DNA of 64,000 nucleotides from UBA6623 sp965238125. Its GTDB lineage: Bacteria > Acidobacteriota > Terriglobia > Bryobacterales > UBA6623. The position numbers and the translations under genes are program-made. Location of the stretch: the NCBI GenBank assembly GCA_965238125.1, contig OZ250179.1, positions 2,666,001 to 2,730,000 of the forward strand, written 5' to 3'. Below are positions 1 to 8,436 of this stretch, one piece after another; within the stretch, counting starts at the first letter, position 1; the number at the start of each line of letters is the position of its first letter. Below the pieces are notes generated by a model. That model made no database searches. It saw only the letters and a program-made list of their open reading frames with translations, and was not told where the DNA came from.

Positions 1-39
1 TCGCTAGTCGAACCTCCTTGTTTCCAGCGCCGGCACACA

Positions 40-75
40 GCGAAAATCGGTGGCTGTACCCTTTTTTCGCGTAGT
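40..75 (+). repeat. 36-bp inverted repeat, left copy
   Basis: The reverse complement of this 36-base stretch recurs at 4820-4855 with a single mismatch (T here, G there, at position 55). Both copies read from GCGAAAATCGG on the outside to TTTTTTCGCGTAGT on the inside, so they sit like terminal inverted repeats around the leuD-to-sulfatase block. I found no transposase inside the block and no target duplication outside it. Confidence 0.85.
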
Positions 76-152
76 CGGACCTACGCCGCGAACTGCCGGC
101 CCCCTAAGCAACAACTTCAATATCTCAACGGCTAACGACTCAGCGAAACAAT

Positions 153-758
153 ATGGATCCCATCACCACATTCACCGGACACGTCGTGCCCTTGCCGGTG
201 CGCGACATCGACACCGACCAGATCATCCCGGCGCGTTTCTTGAAGACGATCGACAAGCAGGGGCTCGGCAAGAACCTGTTCAATGATTGGCGCTACGAGG
301 AGAGCGGCAGCCCCAAGCCGGATTTCATCCTCAACCAAACGCGCGCCGCGGGTGCGTCGATCTTGCTCGCCGGCGACAACTTCGGCTGCGGCAGCTCGCG
401 CGAACACGCGCCCTGGGCGCTGATGGACTTCGGATTTCGCGCCGTGATCAGCACGTCGTTCGCCGACATTTTCCGCAACAACTGCCTCAAGAACGGCCTG
501 CTGCCGATCATCGTCGACGAAGCCACGCAGGGCGAGCTGTTCGAGGCCGCCCAGCGGGACGAGGCTATCGAGGTGGAGATCGATCTTCCCCGGCAAATCG
601 CGCGGCTGCCCTCGGGCCGTGAGGTACAATTCCCGATCGACGAATTTTCAAGGAAGTGCCTGCTCGCCGGCGTCGATCAGCTGGGCTATTTGCAGCGGCA
701 GTCCGCCGTCGTCGCCGAATACGAAGCCGGCCACCCAAGGCCGGTCGTTACGCTTTAG
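153..758 (+). CDS. leuD: 3-isopropylmalate dehydratase small subunit
   Basis: LeuD pairs with the [4Fe-4S] large subunit LeuC to isomerise 2-isopropylmalate to 3-isopropylmalate in cytoplasmic leucine biosynthesis. The 201-residue protein has the normal length of the family. It starts with the typical small-subunit opening (TGHVVPLPVRDIDTDQIIPARF, given here split: TGHVVPLPVRD then IDTDQIIPARF) and carries the FGCGSSREHAPWAL swivel-domain motif near residue 75. The ATG at 153 is chosen because the conserved N-terminus follows at once; no strong ribosome binding site is visible. leuC is not in the window; it may lie upstream of base 1 or elsewhere. The next gene begins 46 bases downstream on the same strand and could be co-transcribed. 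Identification is firm from sequence similarity to the known family. Confidence 0.97.
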   Translation: MDPITTFTGHVVPLPVRDIDTDQIIPARFLKTIDKQGLGKNLFNDWRYEESGSPKPDFILNQTRAAGASILLAGDNFGCGSSREHAPWALMDFGFRAVISTSFADIFRNNCLKNGLLPIIVDEATQGELFEAAQRDEAIEVEIDLPRQIARLPSGREVQFPIDEFSRKCLLAGVDQLGYLQRQSAVVAEYEAGHPRPVVTL

Positions 759-804
759 CTTGGCCGTCGGCGATACGCTGACCGGTCACCGAACGGAGGG
801 GCGG

Positions 805-2658
805 TTGCGATCCTCGAGCATCTACTACCGCGTCGCGGACTTCCTCAAGGAGTATCCGCCCTTCTCCTTCGTCGGCGAAGAGGACCTGCTACACCTGGCC
901 GGCACCGGACGCGTCAAGTTCCACGAAAGCGACGAATATGTGTATTGGCAAGGGCGCAAGCCGGGTCGGTTCATCTTCGTGATTCAGCAAGGGACGGCGG
1001 AGCTCGTCGACGAAAAGGGTCAAGCCGAGGCGCTGCGGGACGTGCTCGGCGAGGGCGACATCTTCGGTGCGGAAGCACTCGCCGGCTGGACCGAATACCA
1101 GTATTCGGCGAAAACCACAAGCGACGTCATCATCTACGCCCTGCTCGCCAAAGAGCTGGAAGGGCTTGCCGAGCGGAATCCGAGGTTTGCCCGCTACATC
1201 GAGTCCAACTTCTCGGTGGCGCCGATCGATAGCACCGCCAAGGCCGGCGGTGTTGCGGGCGCCCCGGAGGGAGCCCGGCTGCCTGTCGATTTCCTGGCCC
1301 GACGACTGTTGACGTGCGCCGACTATACTCCGCTAAAGGAAGCCTTCGAGCGCATGAGCCGGGAGGGCCACGACACGCTGGTCGTGACCAAGAACGGTGC
1401 TCCCGCGGGGTATCTCAACGACTCTTCGTTTCGCCGGCCGGCCACGGGTGAGATCGGCGGGGCCGCGCGTGTGACCGACGTAATGCACAAGCCGTTGCCG
1501 GTCCTTTCCGATGCGCTCCCGCCACACTCCTATGCCATGGAGATGCTGCGCCGCGGTTGCTCGGCGGTAGGCATAACGGATTCGCAAAGCACTTTGAGAG
1601 CGGTCGTGACGGAGTCCGATCTGACACTCTTCGGCGTTTCCAATCTGCCGCGGCTTGGGTCGGAGATTCGACGGGCGCGGACAACGGCTGAGCTGGCGGA
1701 ACTCCGGCGATTGGCTCTCCGCTTCGCCGCACAGTCCCTCACCGATCCTTCGGCTGTCGTGTGGGTCGCCGAGACTCTTAGCGAGTTGACCCGCCTTATC
1801 GTGAGCCGCGCTGTTGAGTTGACCGAGGACGCCGCCGGCAGGCAGGACGCGACGGGCTCTTGGGTGTTCTTTGGAGCCGCGGCCCGCGCCGAGTTGCTCA
1901 CTGGGGCGATGCCGGACGTCGGACTCATCTATCAAGACGAAGACGACGAAGTTGCTCACCGGCTCGGACCGCGGGTCTCCGAGGCGTTGCATGAGTGCGG
2001 GTATCACTCATCAGACAATGCGATCACGCCCGCCAACGACAGAGCCTGCCGTTCCCTTGCCGAGTGGAAGGATAGCTATTCGCGATGGATTTCCGATCCC
2101 GTACTCTCGGGGCTCTATGCCGGTCTGCGGTTTTTCGAACTTGCTCCAGTGCGGGGAGACGGCGCGCCGGTTGAGGCGCTCAGGCAGCACATCCGAGAAG
2201 CGGTGAAAGTAAACGAATCCTTCGTTCCGATCCTCGCGAACGACTCGATGGCGAACCTGCCGCCGCTCACATTCTTTCAAGGGCTGGTGGTCGAAGACGA
2301 CGGGCAGCGCACCGACCGGTTCGACCTGCGGCGCAGTACCTTGCAGCCTCTTGCCGATGTTGGTCGAGTCTTCGCCTTGGAGCGGGGCGATACGTCCCAG
2401 ACTCGGACCGACCTACGCCTCGAAGCCACCAGAGCGGTAATTGAGGAGCAGGGCGAGCTGTTCGCCGACGCGGCCAACACTTTTCGTGTTGCACTTTACC
2501 ACCACGCCCGTATTGGGCTGCGCGACGGCACCGCCGGCTGGGAGATCGAGCCGAGGGTCCTCAGCAAGCTGGAGCAACAAGTGCTCAAGAACGGATTCCG
2601 AACCATCATGAAACTGCTCGAGTTCACCGCCAACAGGAACGGGATAACGCCAAGATGA
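805..2658 (+). CDS. cNMP-binding / CBS pair / DUF294 nucleotidyltransferase-like protein
   Basis: Predicted cytoplasmic signalling protein of 617 residues. Order of domains: cyclic-nucleotide-binding fold (about residues 15-135, with FVIQQGTAELVD and GEGDIFG), two CBS domains (about 160-280, ending VTESDLTLFGV), a GlnD-like DUF294 nucleotidyltransferase domain (about 340-400) and a DUF294 C-terminal helical domain (about 425-610). The TTG at 805 is preferred: it follows GGAGGGG at 795-801 and places the cNMP domain at the N-terminus; an ATG at 619 would overlap leuD by 140 bases with no recognisable protein. The nucleotidyltransferase motif looks degenerate: around residue 371 only one Asp of the expected D-x-D pair is present (MPDVGLIY). 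It shares a 4-base ATGA overlap with the exonuclease gene, so the two are translationally coupled. Confidence 0.85.
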   Translation: MRSSSIYYRVADFLKEYPPFSFVGEEDLLHLAGTGRVKFHESDEYVYWQGRKPGRFIFVIQQGTAELVDEKGQAEALRDVLGEGDIFGAEALAGWTEYQYSAKTTSDVIIYALLAKELEGLAERNPRFARYIESNFSVAPIDSTAKAGGVAGAPEGARLPVDFLARRLLTCADYTPLKEAFERMSREGHDTLVVTKNGAPAGYLNDSSFRRPATGEIGGAARVTDVMHKPLPVLSDALPPHSYAMEMLRRGCSAVGITDSQSTLRAVVTESDLTLFGVSNLPRLGSEIRRARTTAELAELRRLALRFAAQSLTDPSAVVWVAETLSELTRLIVSRAVELTEDAAGRQDATGSWVFFGAAARAELLTGAMPDVGLIYQDEDDEVAHRLGPRVSEALHECGYHSSDNAITPANDRACRSLAEWKDSYSRWISDPVLSGLYAGLRFFELAPVRGDGAPVEALRQHIREAVKVNESFVPILANDSMANLPPLTFFQGLVVEDDGQRTDRFDLRRSTLQPLADVGRVFALERGDTSQTRTDLRLEATRAVIEEQGELFADAANTFRVALYHHARIGLRDGTAGWEIEPRVLSKLEQQVLKNGFRTIMKLLEFTANRNGITPR

Positions 2659-3326
2659 GCACGGTGGAAACGCCGGATTTCGTTCGCAACTATCTGGCGC
2701 ACTTTGATTCCACCTGGAGCGACGACTGCTCCGAGCGGGTTGTCCGTTTCGTCGTTCTCGACTCGGAGACCACCGGGCTGGATGCCCGTAAGGACCGTCT
2801 GATCACGATTGGCGCGGTGGTCGTGCGGAGTGATGAGATTCTGCTTGAGGATTCCTTCGAAGCACTGATCAAGATCGAACACAACAGGCAGTCCGTGACC
2901 GTCCACGGCATCACGCGCGACGAGAGCCAAGCCGGCCTTGACGAGCCCGAGGCTCTGCGGCAGTTTTTGGATTATCTCGGCGATGGCGTAATCGTCGGCC
3001 ACCACATCATGCATGACGTTGAAACTTTGAACGTCGCCTACGAGAGGCATTGGGGGTTCGAGCTGAAGAATCGGTCGCTCGACACGATGGATCTCACCCT
3101 AAACCTCGAGCGGGACGGCGCCTTTGCCGGACGACCGGAAATTCGTAGTTTCTCGCTCGATTCCCTCTGCGAGCTGTTCGATGTGAAGCCCCATGATCGC
3201 CACACTGCGCCGGGTGACGCGTTCATTACAGCTCAGATTTTCTTGCATCTGCTCGCCTCGGCCCGCAAGCATGGCCGTGAAACGCTCGGGGCGTTGTGCG
3301 AGCCGGTTCAGATCGAACAGGCCTGA
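2655..3326 (+). CDS. DEDDh 3'-5' exonuclease (DnaQ/PolC-like)
   Basis: A 223-residue exonuclease of the DNA polymerase III epsilon type. ExoI is VVLDSETTGLD (D36 and E38), ExoII lies in VGHHIMHDVETLN, and ExoIII is the HTAPGDAFITA segment, giving the DEDDh set. There is no polymerase, helicase or UvrC-like extension, so it is a stand-alone nuclease rather than a replicase subunit proper. Its ATG overlaps the stop of the cNMP/CBS/DUF294 gene (ATGA), which implies coupled expression. The same pairing of a DUF294 sensor with a DnaQ-like exonuclease occurs in other bacteria to my knowledge, but the purpose is not established. Substrate is unknown. Confidence 0.9.
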   Translation: MSTVETPDFVRNYLAHFDSTWSDDCSERVVRFVVLDSETTGLDARKDRLITIGAVVVRSDEILLEDSFEALIKIEHNRQSVTVHGITRDESQAGLDEPEALRQFLDYLGDGVIVGHHIMHDVETLNVAYERHWGFELKNRSLDTMDLTLNLERDGAFAGRPEIRSFSLDSLCELFDVKPHDRHTAPGDAFITAQIFLHLLASARKHGRETLGALCEPVQIEQA

Positions 3327-3337
3327 ACCCGGCGCTG

Positions 3338-4741
3338 TTAACGTTCCGACTTCGGCGCTTGGGTGATCAATCCCCCGAAAACCGACTTCCCCGGGCCCGG
3401 TAGATTCAGCACGGGTCGGATATCCGCATGGAAAGCTTGGCCCCGCTCGGCCAGCTCGCGCACAACCTCGGTATTGGAGGCCGCCACGTCGTGCTGCTCC
3501 GCCGGGTCTTCGGAGAGATCGTAGAGCCTCGGAGGCCGCAGCCGAACCGCAGCCCCCGGCTTGCCCTTGGCTCCCACCTTGCGCTGAAAAAGATGCAGCT
3601 TCCAGCGGCCGGCGCGAACGGCGAACAGCTTCTTTCGGAAGTAGTAGAAAAACTCCGAATGCGGACTGCCGTCTCGTCCCGCCAGCATCCCCATGATGTT
3701 CTTGCCGTCGATCACGCGGTCGGAGGGGACCTCGCCTCCCCCCTCCTCGATCAGCGTCGTGAATAGGTCCATGAGGCTTGCCACGCCCTCGCGCACTTCA
3801 CCGGCGGGCAGCCGCCCAGGCATGCGCGCGATAAAGGGGACTCGCATCCCTCCTTCCCATGTCGTCCCCTTGACGCCGCGTAGCGGATCCGCCGTGCCGC
3901 GCGTTTGCAGCTTGTCGTCGCCTCCCTTGGTCCAAGGGCCGTTGTCGCTGGTGAAGATCACCAGGGTATCTTCGTCGAGGCCGTTGTCCTTGAGCGCTTG
4001 CAGAACTCGGCCGGTGCTCCAGTCCAGCTCTTCTACGACGTCGCCGTAGTAGCCGAAAGCCGACTTGCCGCGAAATTCGTCCGACGGCCGCAACGGGAGA
4101 TGCGGCATGGTGTGGGAAAGAAACAGGAAGAAGGGCCGTTCGCGGTTTCGCTCGATGTAGCGGACCGCTTCTTCGGTATAGCGCCGCGTCAGCGTTTTGA
4201 CCTTGGCCGGGGATTCAACCGCCTTGTCGTCGCGCAGCAACTCCAGCCGCGGCCATTTCAACAGAGGCAGCAGCGCCATGTCGTTGCTGTAAAGCAGCCC
4301 AAAGAACGAGTCGAAACCGTGCTTCAACGGTCGGAACGGTTTCCGCCCGCCAAGGTGCCACTTACCGACCAAGGCGGTCGCGTACCCGTTTTCGCGAAGA
4401 GCCTCGGCCAGCGTGATCTCCGACGCGGGAAGCCCCCACTTTTCTTTCGGGACAAGGACCCGCACCAACCCCGATCGATAAGGATACCGCCCGGTCAGCA
4501 TCCCGACGCGGGCGGGCGTGCAAGTCGGCGCCGGGGAGTAGAACTCGGTGAGCCGAACGCCCTCCCGGGCCATGCGGTCGATTTCGGGAGTGCGAATCTT
4601 GGGGTGCCCTTGGACGCCCAGATCTCCATAACCGAGATCGTCGGCGAGAATGACGACAAAGTTGGGCTTACGGGCGTCCGCGTGGAGAAGCGTCGCCCAG
4701 GAAACAGCGAGCAGCAGGAGCCTTGGCAAAAAGCGAGCCAT
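3338..4741 (-). CDS. secreted sulfatase (S1 family, arylsulfatase-like)
   Basis: Hydrolyses sulfate esters, probably on a polysaccharide or aryl substrate, outside the cytoplasm. The N-terminus MARFLPRLLLLAVSWATLLHA is a signal peptide (19-21 residues, mostly Leu/Ala). NFVVILADDLGYGDLG holds the metal-binding Asp pair, and CTPAR (Cys about residue 74) is the C-x-P-x-R signature in which Cys is oxidised to formylglycine by a maturase. KWHLGG and FTSDNGPW are further active-site segments. The length (467 residues) is normal. A GTG at 4756 would add five residues; the ATG at 4741 places the signal peptide first. It converges on the exonuclease gene with only 11 bases between stops. No maturase gene is visible in the window. 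Confidence 0.93.
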   Translation of the reverse strand: MARFLPRLLLLAVSWATLLHADARKPNFVVILADDLGYGDLGVQGHPKIRTPEIDRMAREGVRLTEFYSPAPTCTPARVGMLTGRYPYRSGLVRVLVPKEKWGLPASEITLAEALRENGYATALVGKWHLGGRKPFRPLKHGFDSFFGLLYSNDMALLPLLKWPRLELLRDDKAVESPAKVKTLTRRYTEEAVRYIERNRERPFFLFLSHTMPHLPLRPSDEFRGKSAFGYYGDVVEELDWSTGRVLQALKDNGLDEDTLVIFTSDNGPWTKGGDDKLQTRGTADPLRGVKGTTWEGGMRVPFIARMPGRLPAGEVREGVASLMDLFTTLIEEGGGEVPSDRVIDGKNIMGMLAGRDGSPHSEFFYYFRKKLFAVRAGRWKLHLFQRKVGAKGKPGAAVRLRPPRLYDLSEDPAEQHDVAASNTEVVRELAERGQAFHADIRPVLNLPGPGKSVFGGLITQAPKSER

Positions 4742-4819
4742 CACGCCGTCGAGCACCCAAACTGTACCATGGTCGTGAAATCCCCGGAAGAGCCATTGCA
4801 GCCAATGGTGTAAGTTCCC

Positions 4820-4855
4820 ACTACGCGAAAAAAGGGTACCGCCACCGATTTTCGC
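4820..4855 (-). repeat. 36-bp inverted repeat, right copy
   Basis: Inverted partner of 40-75 (35 of 36 bases match). A weaker partial relative, with GGCGGTCCCCCTTTTCGCCC, follows at about 4899-4921, and a short palindrome CCAACGGCGTTGG lies between them at 4858-4870. The stretch 4742-4943 holds no gene. Confidence 0.85.
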
Positions 4856-4943
4856 AATCCAACGGCGTTGGAAATAGAACGGTTCGAAGGGCGTAAATTG
4901 AATGGCGGTCCCCCTTTTCGCCCAACACTCTTACCACGAGCCG

Positions 4944-5753
4944 CTAGGAGTCCTTCTTTTCCAGCGGCGGAAAATCAGGTGCGCGGCGCTCTACCCAACT
5001 CGCCACGCCCTCTTTGAGATCCGGCCATTGGAACGACTCGTGCATTAAGACATTGGCTTTTTCGACGGCCTCGCGAAGCGATCCGTTACGGTCCCCGTAG
5101 ATTTGTTCCTTCATCGCCGCCATCGCTTTGGGAGAACAATTGACCGCCAAATCCCGGGCGTAGGCCGTGGCCTCTTCAAGCAAGGCGTCGCGCGGAACAA
5201 CGCGGTTGACGACGCCGAGCTCAAGCGCCTCCTCGGACATGACGACGCGGGCGGAAAGCAGCAGGTCGAGCGCGCGTGACGTTCCGATCAGGTTGGGCAG
5301 CAGCCACGACACGCCGTGCTCGGCGATCAGCCCGCGCCGAGAAAACGCCGTCGTGAGCTTGATGCCGGCCGCCGCGAAGCGCACGTCGCAGGCAACGGCG
5401 TGCACGAAACCTAAGCCGGCGCACGGCCCGTTGATCGCCGCGACGACGGGCTTGGGGACCGTCGTGGCATGGGCGGCCAACCGCGAGTCTCGTTCGCGCT
5501 TGACGGCTTCCTCGGGGTCGAGCCCGGCCAGGTCGTCCATGTCGGCGCCGACACAAAAGGACTTGCCCGCGCCGGTCACGACAATGGCCCGAACCTCGGG
5601 GTCTTCGGCCGCGCGGTCCAAGGTGTCGAAATATTCCTCCTGCATGAACCGCGTCATGGAGTTGTTGCGCTCGGGGCGGTTGAAGGTGATGACGGCCACG
5701 CCGGCATCGACGCTGTAAAGGACCGTTTGAGTGACTGTGCGGGTCGCCGACAT
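4944..5753 (-). CDS. enoyl-CoA hydratase/isomerase family protein
   Basis: A 269-residue crotonase-fold enzyme acting on acyl-CoA thioesters. The CoA/oxyanion-hole segments GAGKSFCVGADMDDL (about residue 60) and AAINGPCAGLGF (about 105) are present. The usual hydratase glutamates are not obvious at either position (the equivalent of the second region reads TAFSRRGLIAEHGVSWLL, one E), so isomerase or other crotonase activity is possible. A strong Shine-Dalgarno (AAAGGAG) lies 5 bases upstream of the ATG at 5753. It stands alone on the minus strand and diverges from the GH51 gene. Confidence 0.9.
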   Translation of the reverse strand: MSATRTVTQTVLYSVDAGVAVITFNRPERNNSMTRFMQEEYFDTLDRAAEDPEVRAIVVTGAGKSFCVGADMDDLAGLDPEEAVKRERDSRLAAHATTVPKPVVAAINGPCAGLGFVHAVACDVRFAAAGIKLTTAFSRRGLIAEHGVSWLLPNLIGTSRALDLLLSARVVMSEEALELGVVNRVVPRDALLEEATAYARDLAVNCSPKAMAAMKEQIYGDRNGSLREAVEKANVLMHESFQWPDLKEGVASWVERRAPDFPPLEKKDS

Positions 5754-6173
5754 TGTTTCTCCTTTTTCGTTGGGAGCTTGGTCGCTTCGCGATGGCGTTG
5801 GTCCGCGCGAAAAACCGTCCGTTGCGCGCCCGCAGCTTCCGCAAAGTTAGCATTCGAGGGTCCGCGACTGCAAGTGCGGGGAGCCGGATTTGTCTGGGGC
5901 ACGGGGGTGTCTATCCGACGGGGAGATGTCGCCATTCTTGGCGACACGATACGCCGGCAACGTGCGCTACGTCTCATGCCGACCGGGCATTCTTCCACGT
6001 TGATCTCGCGTAGCCGGCAGGGAGAGGTTTGTCACGTCAAGGTGAGGGACGCCTGCCGCGTTCCGGGACACGCTTGACGCGCATCTTGTCGGCTGCGCAC
6101 AATCGTTGCTTGACGCCGCCGCGAACCGGCGTCCACTGTTGTGCGTTCAGTTCGGCGAAAGGCGGTTCCACTC
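5754..6173. other. intergenic region between divergent genes
   Basis: About 420 bases between the enoyl-CoA hydratase gene (minus) and the GH51 gene (plus). It must contain both promoters. I could not assign a convincing -35/-10 pair or an operator, and found no conserved small protein in it. Confidence 0.5.
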
Positions 6174-8330
6174 ATGAAATCCCCCACAACCCATAGAACT
6201 CTCGTTGACCCACTTTCGCCGCCGGTCCTCGCCTTCCTTATCTTCATCTTCGCCTGCGTAACCTTTTCCGCCGCTCCGGCCGCGGCCGCCGAACCGAGGG
6301 CCACGATCCGCGTTGACGCCTCCGAACGCCTCAACCCCATCAGTCCCTTGCTCTACGGTCACTTCGCGGAGTTCATGTTCGAGGACATCAAGGGCGGGCT
6401 GTGGGCCGAGCTGCTTCAGAATCGCGGCTTCGAGATGGCCGCGCCCCCGCCGAGCGCGGCGCAGTTTTGGGATCGATATCCCGACAATCGCAATGACGAT
6501 TACGTCTTTTTCATCGGTGGCGGGGAGCTGGGGCTTACCGAGGTCGGCTATCCGCCGGCGCTTCCCAACCGCGCGCAAGTTCTCGTCACGATCCGTGACG
6601 ACCTGCAAGAGCACGGCATCTACCAAGACCGTGTCCCGCTGCGCGCCGGGCTTACGTATCGCGGTTCGATTTGGCTGCGTGGCGCGGCACTCGCGCCCGA
6701 TAACCGCACGCCGCTCGACGGCCCTTTCGAGGGGCGCATCCGCGTCACGTTAGAGGAAAACATCACGGGAGGCGAGGTCTACGCGCATCAGGATTTCAGC
6801 GGCATCAACGGGGCCTGGCAACGCTTCGAGTTCGAACTGCCCATCAAGGCCGCCGACCCGCAAGCGCGCTTCACAATCCAGATCAATGGCCGCGGAGTCG
6901 TTTGGGTCGACCAGGTTTCGCTGATGCCCGGCGACGCGGAGGACGACCTGCGCTCCGATGTGATGGCGAAAATTCGCGAGCTCCGCCCGGCGTTCATTCG
7001 TTGGCCCGGCGGCAATGTCGGCCAAGACTACCACTGGATGTGGGGCGTCGGTCCGCGTGATCGACGGCCGACCTGGGTCAGCATGGCTTGGGACGAGGAT
7101 CCGGAATCCGCCGACTTCGGGACACTCGAGTACCTGGCGTTCTGCCGCGCGGTGGGGGCCGAGCCCAATATCGTGGTCAACGTGGAAGGCCGCGGCGTGA
7201 CCGTCGCCGAGGCGGTCGCCTTGCGCGCCGAGGGCAAGGACATTTATTCGGAAAGCCGACAGGCCACCGACCAAGACGCCGCCGCCTGGGTCGAATACGT
7301 CAACGGCCCGGCAACCTCGCCGCACGGTGCGCTGCGGGCCGCGCACGGACACCCCGAGCCTTTCGCCGTGAAGTATTGGGAAATCGGCAATGAGATTTGG
7401 GGCGACTGGGTGCGGGGCTATTCCGATGCCGCGACGTACGCGGTGAACGCCCGCCGCTACATCCGCGCCATGAGGGCCGTTGACCCGACGATCAAGATCA
7501 TCGCCGTCGGCCACAACGATATGGAGTGGAATCGCACGGTATTGCGAGAGATCGGCGACGAGATTGATATGATCTCGATCCACCACTATTACGGGCAAGA
7601 CGACTCGCCCGCCGGACGCGCCAACCTGATGTCGAAGCCGCTGTGGTTCGAGAAATTCTACGGCCGCGTGGGTGATTTGATCAAGGAACTACAACCGGAC
7701 CGCGAGATCACCGTCGCCATCAACGAGTGGGCCACGACTCTTCCGTTGCCGCGGCAGAATACGATGCGGGCGGCGCTCTACGGGGCGCGCCTGATGAACG
7801 CCTTCGAGCGACAAGGCGACCTGATCGAGATGAGCTCGATTTCCGATCTCGTCAACGGCTGGCCGGGGGGAATTATTCAGGCCAGCCGGCGGCGGTATTT
7901 CACAACGCCCAACTACGCCGTCATCAAAGCCTATAACGAACATCGCGGCGATTGGCGCGTGGCGGCGACGACCGACGTCAACGTTCTGCATCAGCCGAGC
8001 GACCCCGAACTCGGAACCGACGTGCCCGCGCTTGACGTAACGGCTTCGGTGAGCGACGACGGAAATGAGTTGCAATTGAAAGTCGTGAATACGTCGTTCG
8101 ATACGGATATTCCGACCGAGATCGAGATCAAGGGGGTCGGAGGGAGCTTGGCCTCCGAGGCGCGAGTCGTGACGATTCGCGGCGACACTCTCGAAGCCTC
8201 GAACGACTTCCGTCACCCCGATGCGGTCAGAGCGCGCGAGCGAACGCTGGCGACGGCGGGCGACCGATTCTCATTTACCTTCGAGAAACACTCAGTGACG
8301 CTGCTGATCCTGCGCGCCGCCGACCGCTAG
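6174..8330 (+). CDS. secreted alpha-L-arabinofuranosidase, GH51 family
   Basis: Releases terminal alpha-L-arabinofuranosyl residues from arabinan or arabinoxylan, outside the cytoplasm. The ATG at 6174 is followed by a long signal peptide (VLAFLIFIFACVTFSAAPAAAA). A beta-sandwich insertion covers about residues 100-260. The catalytic barrel has RWPGGN and WGVGPRDRRPT, the acid/base Glu in WEIGNEIWG (E407) and the nucleophile in VAINEWATT (E518). The C-terminal 130 residues fit the alpha-L-arabinofuranosidase C-terminal domain. The length (718 residues) is normal for the extracellular group. An in-frame GTG at 6141 would precede the signal peptide and is less likely. A GH2 gene follows 106 bases downstream, so the two may form a polysaccharide-degradation operon. 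Confidence 0.93.
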   Translation: MKSPTTHRTLVDPLSPPVLAFLIFIFACVTFSAAPAAAAEPRATIRVDASERLNPISPLLYGHFAEFMFEDIKGGLWAELLQNRGFEMAAPPPSAAQFWDRYPDNRNDDYVFFIGGGELGLTEVGYPPALPNRAQVLVTIRDDLQEHGIYQDRVPLRAGLTYRGSIWLRGAALAPDNRTPLDGPFEGRIRVTLEENITGGEVYAHQDFSGINGAWQRFEFELPIKAADPQARFTIQINGRGVVWVDQVSLMPGDAEDDLRSDVMAKIRELRPAFIRWPGGNVGQDYHWMWGVGPRDRRPTWVSMAWDEDPESADFGTLEYLAFCRAVGAEPNIVVNVEGRGVTVAEAVALRAEGKDIYSESRQATDQDAAAWVEYVNGPATSPHGALRAAHGHPEPFAVKYWEIGNEIWGDWVRGYSDAATYAVNARRYIRAMRAVDPTIKIIAVGHNDMEWNRTVLREIGDEIDMISIHHYYGQDDSPAGRANLMSKPLWFEKFYGRVGDLIKELQPDREITVAINEWATTLPLPRQNTMRAALYGARLMNAFERQGDLIEMSSISDLVNGWPGGIIQASRRRYFTTPNYAVIKAYNEHRGDWRVAATTDVNVLHQPSDPELGTDVPALDVTASVSDDGNELQLKVVNTSFDTDIPTEIEIKGVGGSLASEARVVTIRGDTLEASNDFRHPDAVRARERTLATAGDRFSFTFEKHSVTLLILRAADR

Positions 8331-8436
8331 CGCGGGATTCGAGCACGTTGATAAGGTAGGAGTTGGTGCATGTCGGTTGTCGCCCCGCCCGCCGCGCCGG
8401 CGATCGATGCCTCAAGAAAGGACCTAAAGAATTACC

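Noticed and set aside
619..804. N-terminal extension of the cNMP/CBS/DUF294 protein inside leuD
   Set aside because: It overlaps leuD, matches no domain, and a TTG with a good ribosome binding site lies at 805.
5167..6077. Several plus-strand frames over the enoyl-CoA hydratase gene
   Set aside because: They are out-of-frame or antisense readings of a gene with clear crotonase motifs.
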